From: Cristatella mucedo
Taxonomy: Eukaryota; Bryozoa; Phylactolaemata; Cristatellidae
Reading direction: 5' to 3'
DNA length: 64,000 bases
Assembly: GCA_009760855.2 (NCBI GenBank)
Contig: WPIO01000034.1
Coordinates: forward strand, 774,501 to 838,500
Positions 61,915-64,000 of the stretch are shown here, in pieces. The notes beneath the pieces were generated by a model. It worked only from the letters and a program-made list of their open reading frames with translations. It did not search any database and was not told the DNA's origin. Positions within the stretch are counted from its first letter, which is position 1; each line of letters starts with the position of its first letter. Position numbers and translations under genes: made by a program.

Positions 61915-64000
61915 GAGCTTACTGTGTACCTCTAGTTTAAAAAAAAACATGTATATGTACACGTATTAAGGGCAAATGTGTGACTATTAGGACGCAGTAC
62001 TATCAAGCAAGAAGGGCTGTGCGTATTTACGAGCACTTTTACGCTGCGGGCTAGAAAGATTAACTTGGAACGGTTCGTACTTACTCAGACCGGCGAATGC
62101 TAGTAAACTTATTCTAACGACAAATAATGCAAACGTAGCAAATAACGAGACAAACATGCACGGTCGTAGCTATCTAAAAGTTCCTGTGAGGCAGCAAACA
62201 TCGAAACTAAATTATTCTGAACTTGGCTGTTGTTTCGCCTGTTTTACTGCGTTTCATCGTGGATTAATTTCTCCCCTTGAAATCCAGGTTTCGTTAGCTC
62301 TTATTTCCGGCCCGTGGCCTATCCTACAAATTAATAGCAGCGTTTAGTAAGAACTAGGTATTATTCTGAACTTGGAAAAACGAGCACAACTATGGAATTT
62401 CATGCACTTAATCAATGTTGCCTTCAACTAGGGCTGAAAAAGTTGCGAACGTGCCTTGTGCAATACCCAGCATTGATGCGTTGCGAGGTGGTCATCCACC
62501 ATTTGAACTGAGAGCCGCTTCTAAAATAGCCAGCGGTAAGGCAGCGATTATCATCAGCACCAAGTCTGACTATGTATGAACGAGGGTGCTACATCTAATT
62601 TATCAACATAATTTCTATTATTAATGGACGGCCAGGTATAAGGCGCTTGACCACCGCTAATGTGAGTCAGACCGCAGTCACTAGGTTAGAGAAAACATCT
62701 GCAGATCACTGAGTCACTGCGAACTATCATGTAAAGAAATACCCGATAGTGAACTGGCGTTTGCTTTCAACTGAGTTAGTCAGGAAGTTTCTTTCAATTT
62801 GAGCTGGAACGTGCTCTGCGCTTTTGTGACACCGTGCCTTAGTTATGGCTGCATGCAGACTATGAAGGACTCTCTTTCCCACGCGCTTGGCATAATGCGA
62901 GTGCCACATGAATACGGTCTGCATGCGGTTTGACATTGCACCAACTAGAGAGACACGCGCGGGCTTAATAACTAAAATAGACTGGAATGGTAGCTTTAAT
63001 GAAAGCCGACTCCAGAGATCCTGGTGCAAAGTTCGTTGTGCCGAAAACTGCTCGAACTGAAGGAAATATTGCATATAAGCATTGAATAACCGCATCTTTT
63101 CTTACTAGAGCAGCATCGCGACTTTAGCTTCAGTGATTGAGTGAGATGCTTTATTCTCCCACGAGCCAAGTTTTACTAGGGCCTCGAACGAGAGCAAGAC
63201 ACTGAACCCTACCGCTAGCCTATATATTTTTATTCGTGCAATCGGGTGGCTTTCTACTCCGGCGGTACACAAACACAGTTTTGATGTCGCTTACAAAAAC
63301 AGTGGGACAAAAACTGCTCAATAATAATATCAATAATAATACAAAATAATGAATATATATATATATATATATATAGCGCCCCCGAGATCCGAATCATTTC
63401 CTGGGCAAAAAATATAACAAATAACGATAATATAAAAATAATATAACAATATATAATATTTATATACATTATATAATAATAAATATATATATAATTATAA
63501 TTATAATAAAATATACAATGTATAATAATATACAATAATATATATGTATTGCATATATATATAATATATTATATTATATTATATATATGCATATATATAT
63601 ATGTGTATATATATATATTATTGTACATATTGCAATATATACAGTATTGTACATATTGCAATATATATATATATTATATATATATATATTGCAATATGTA
63701 CAATAATATACAATATATAATAACATAACAAATAACATAAAAAATAACATAACAAATGCTCTGAAGTGGTTAAATTCGCACACGTCATCATTTAATGCAT
63801 TATAAGAGTTAACCTGCACAGGGCGAACGTGTTGGTATTGTTAGGAGACTGCAGACACAGTTTCGGCTGTCGTAAGTCAGAGTGATTTAACAAGGAGGCA
63901 GCGACCAGTGGTGACATTCCTTAAATTCATTTCTCCAAACATCATCCACAATGACTCTTAATGGGTCGCTCCGAGACTACCTGCATGTGGGCGATCGCTA
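61915..64000. repeat. Tandem-array unit C, cut by the window edge
   Basis: More diverged from B than A is, but collinear: GCGGGCTAGAAAG, CGGCGAATGCTAGTAAAC, ATGTGACTCAGACC-like, ACTCCAGAGATCCTGGTGC, CTAGCCTATATATTTTTATT. The LINE-tail region is expanded by AT-rich repeats. The window ends just before the position of the conserved core's ATG. Confidence 0.75.
63340..63745. repeat. AT-rich repeat expansion in unit C
   Basis: TATATATA, ATAATAT and GTACATATTGCAATATA blocks, many self-complementary, over about 400 bp. Units A and B have only a short AT-rich string at this point (51215, 57340). Confidence 0.9.

Noticed and set aside
49345-64000. Histone gene repeat
   Set aside because: The unit length of about 6 kb and the TATA/CCAAT motifs suggested this, but no histone reading (for example the H4 or H3 tails) is present on either strand.

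Overview
This is animal nuclear DNA: sparse exons with GT-AG introns and consensus splice sites lie in a sea of LINE, SINE, LTR and DNA-transposon debris and very long microsatellites. The species cannot be fixed from sequence. A TPP2 gene with many introns and a probable relative of vertebrate C6orf163 (a coiled-coil protein of unproven function) fit a metazoan. The LINEs look like L2/CR1-type elements and many end in (ATT)n, which suggests an invertebrate rather than a mammal; this is inference.

Layout. Positions 1-21,824 (minus strand) hold the first nine coding exons of tripeptidyl-peptidase 2. All nine join in phase and give 413 codons plus 2 nt. They cover the subtilisin-type Asp and His and the oxyanion Asn; the catalytic Ser exon lies off the left edge. 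The introns are packed with mobile elements, and intron 1 carries a compound (CT)n(AT)n(CA)n tract of almost 1 kb. A CpG-rich stretch follows the first exon (21.8-22.6 kb). From 22.8 to 24.7 kb and from 30.7 to 31.8 kb lie two copies of one LTR-like family; the second has clean ends and a 4-bp target duplication. A different solo LTR sits at 30,267-30,601. Between them are a CpG island (26.35-26.6 kb) and a diverged satellite of about 185 bp period (26.6-28.3 kb).

From 38.8 to 43.96 kb (plus strand) there are exons of an Ala/Glu/Arg-rich coiled-coil protein resembling C6orf163. From 44.4 to 48.3 kb come a frameshifted minus-strand copy of a transposon-type protein, a fossil pogo/Tigger element and a LINE reverse-transcriptase fragment.

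From 49.3 kb to the right edge the window is a tandem array of units of about 6 kb: the tail of one unit, two full units and the start of a fourth. Units A and B are roughly 85% alike where they align, but a core of about 640 bp containing CCAAT and TATA motifs is about 98% identical. Smaller blocks keep splice sites, a 22-nt candidate microexon and coding-like substitution. This array is the best candidate for something undescribed. A second theme is the 3' tail shared by LINEs and tRNA-headed SINEs: a stem-loop followed by (ATT)n, seen more than twenty times.
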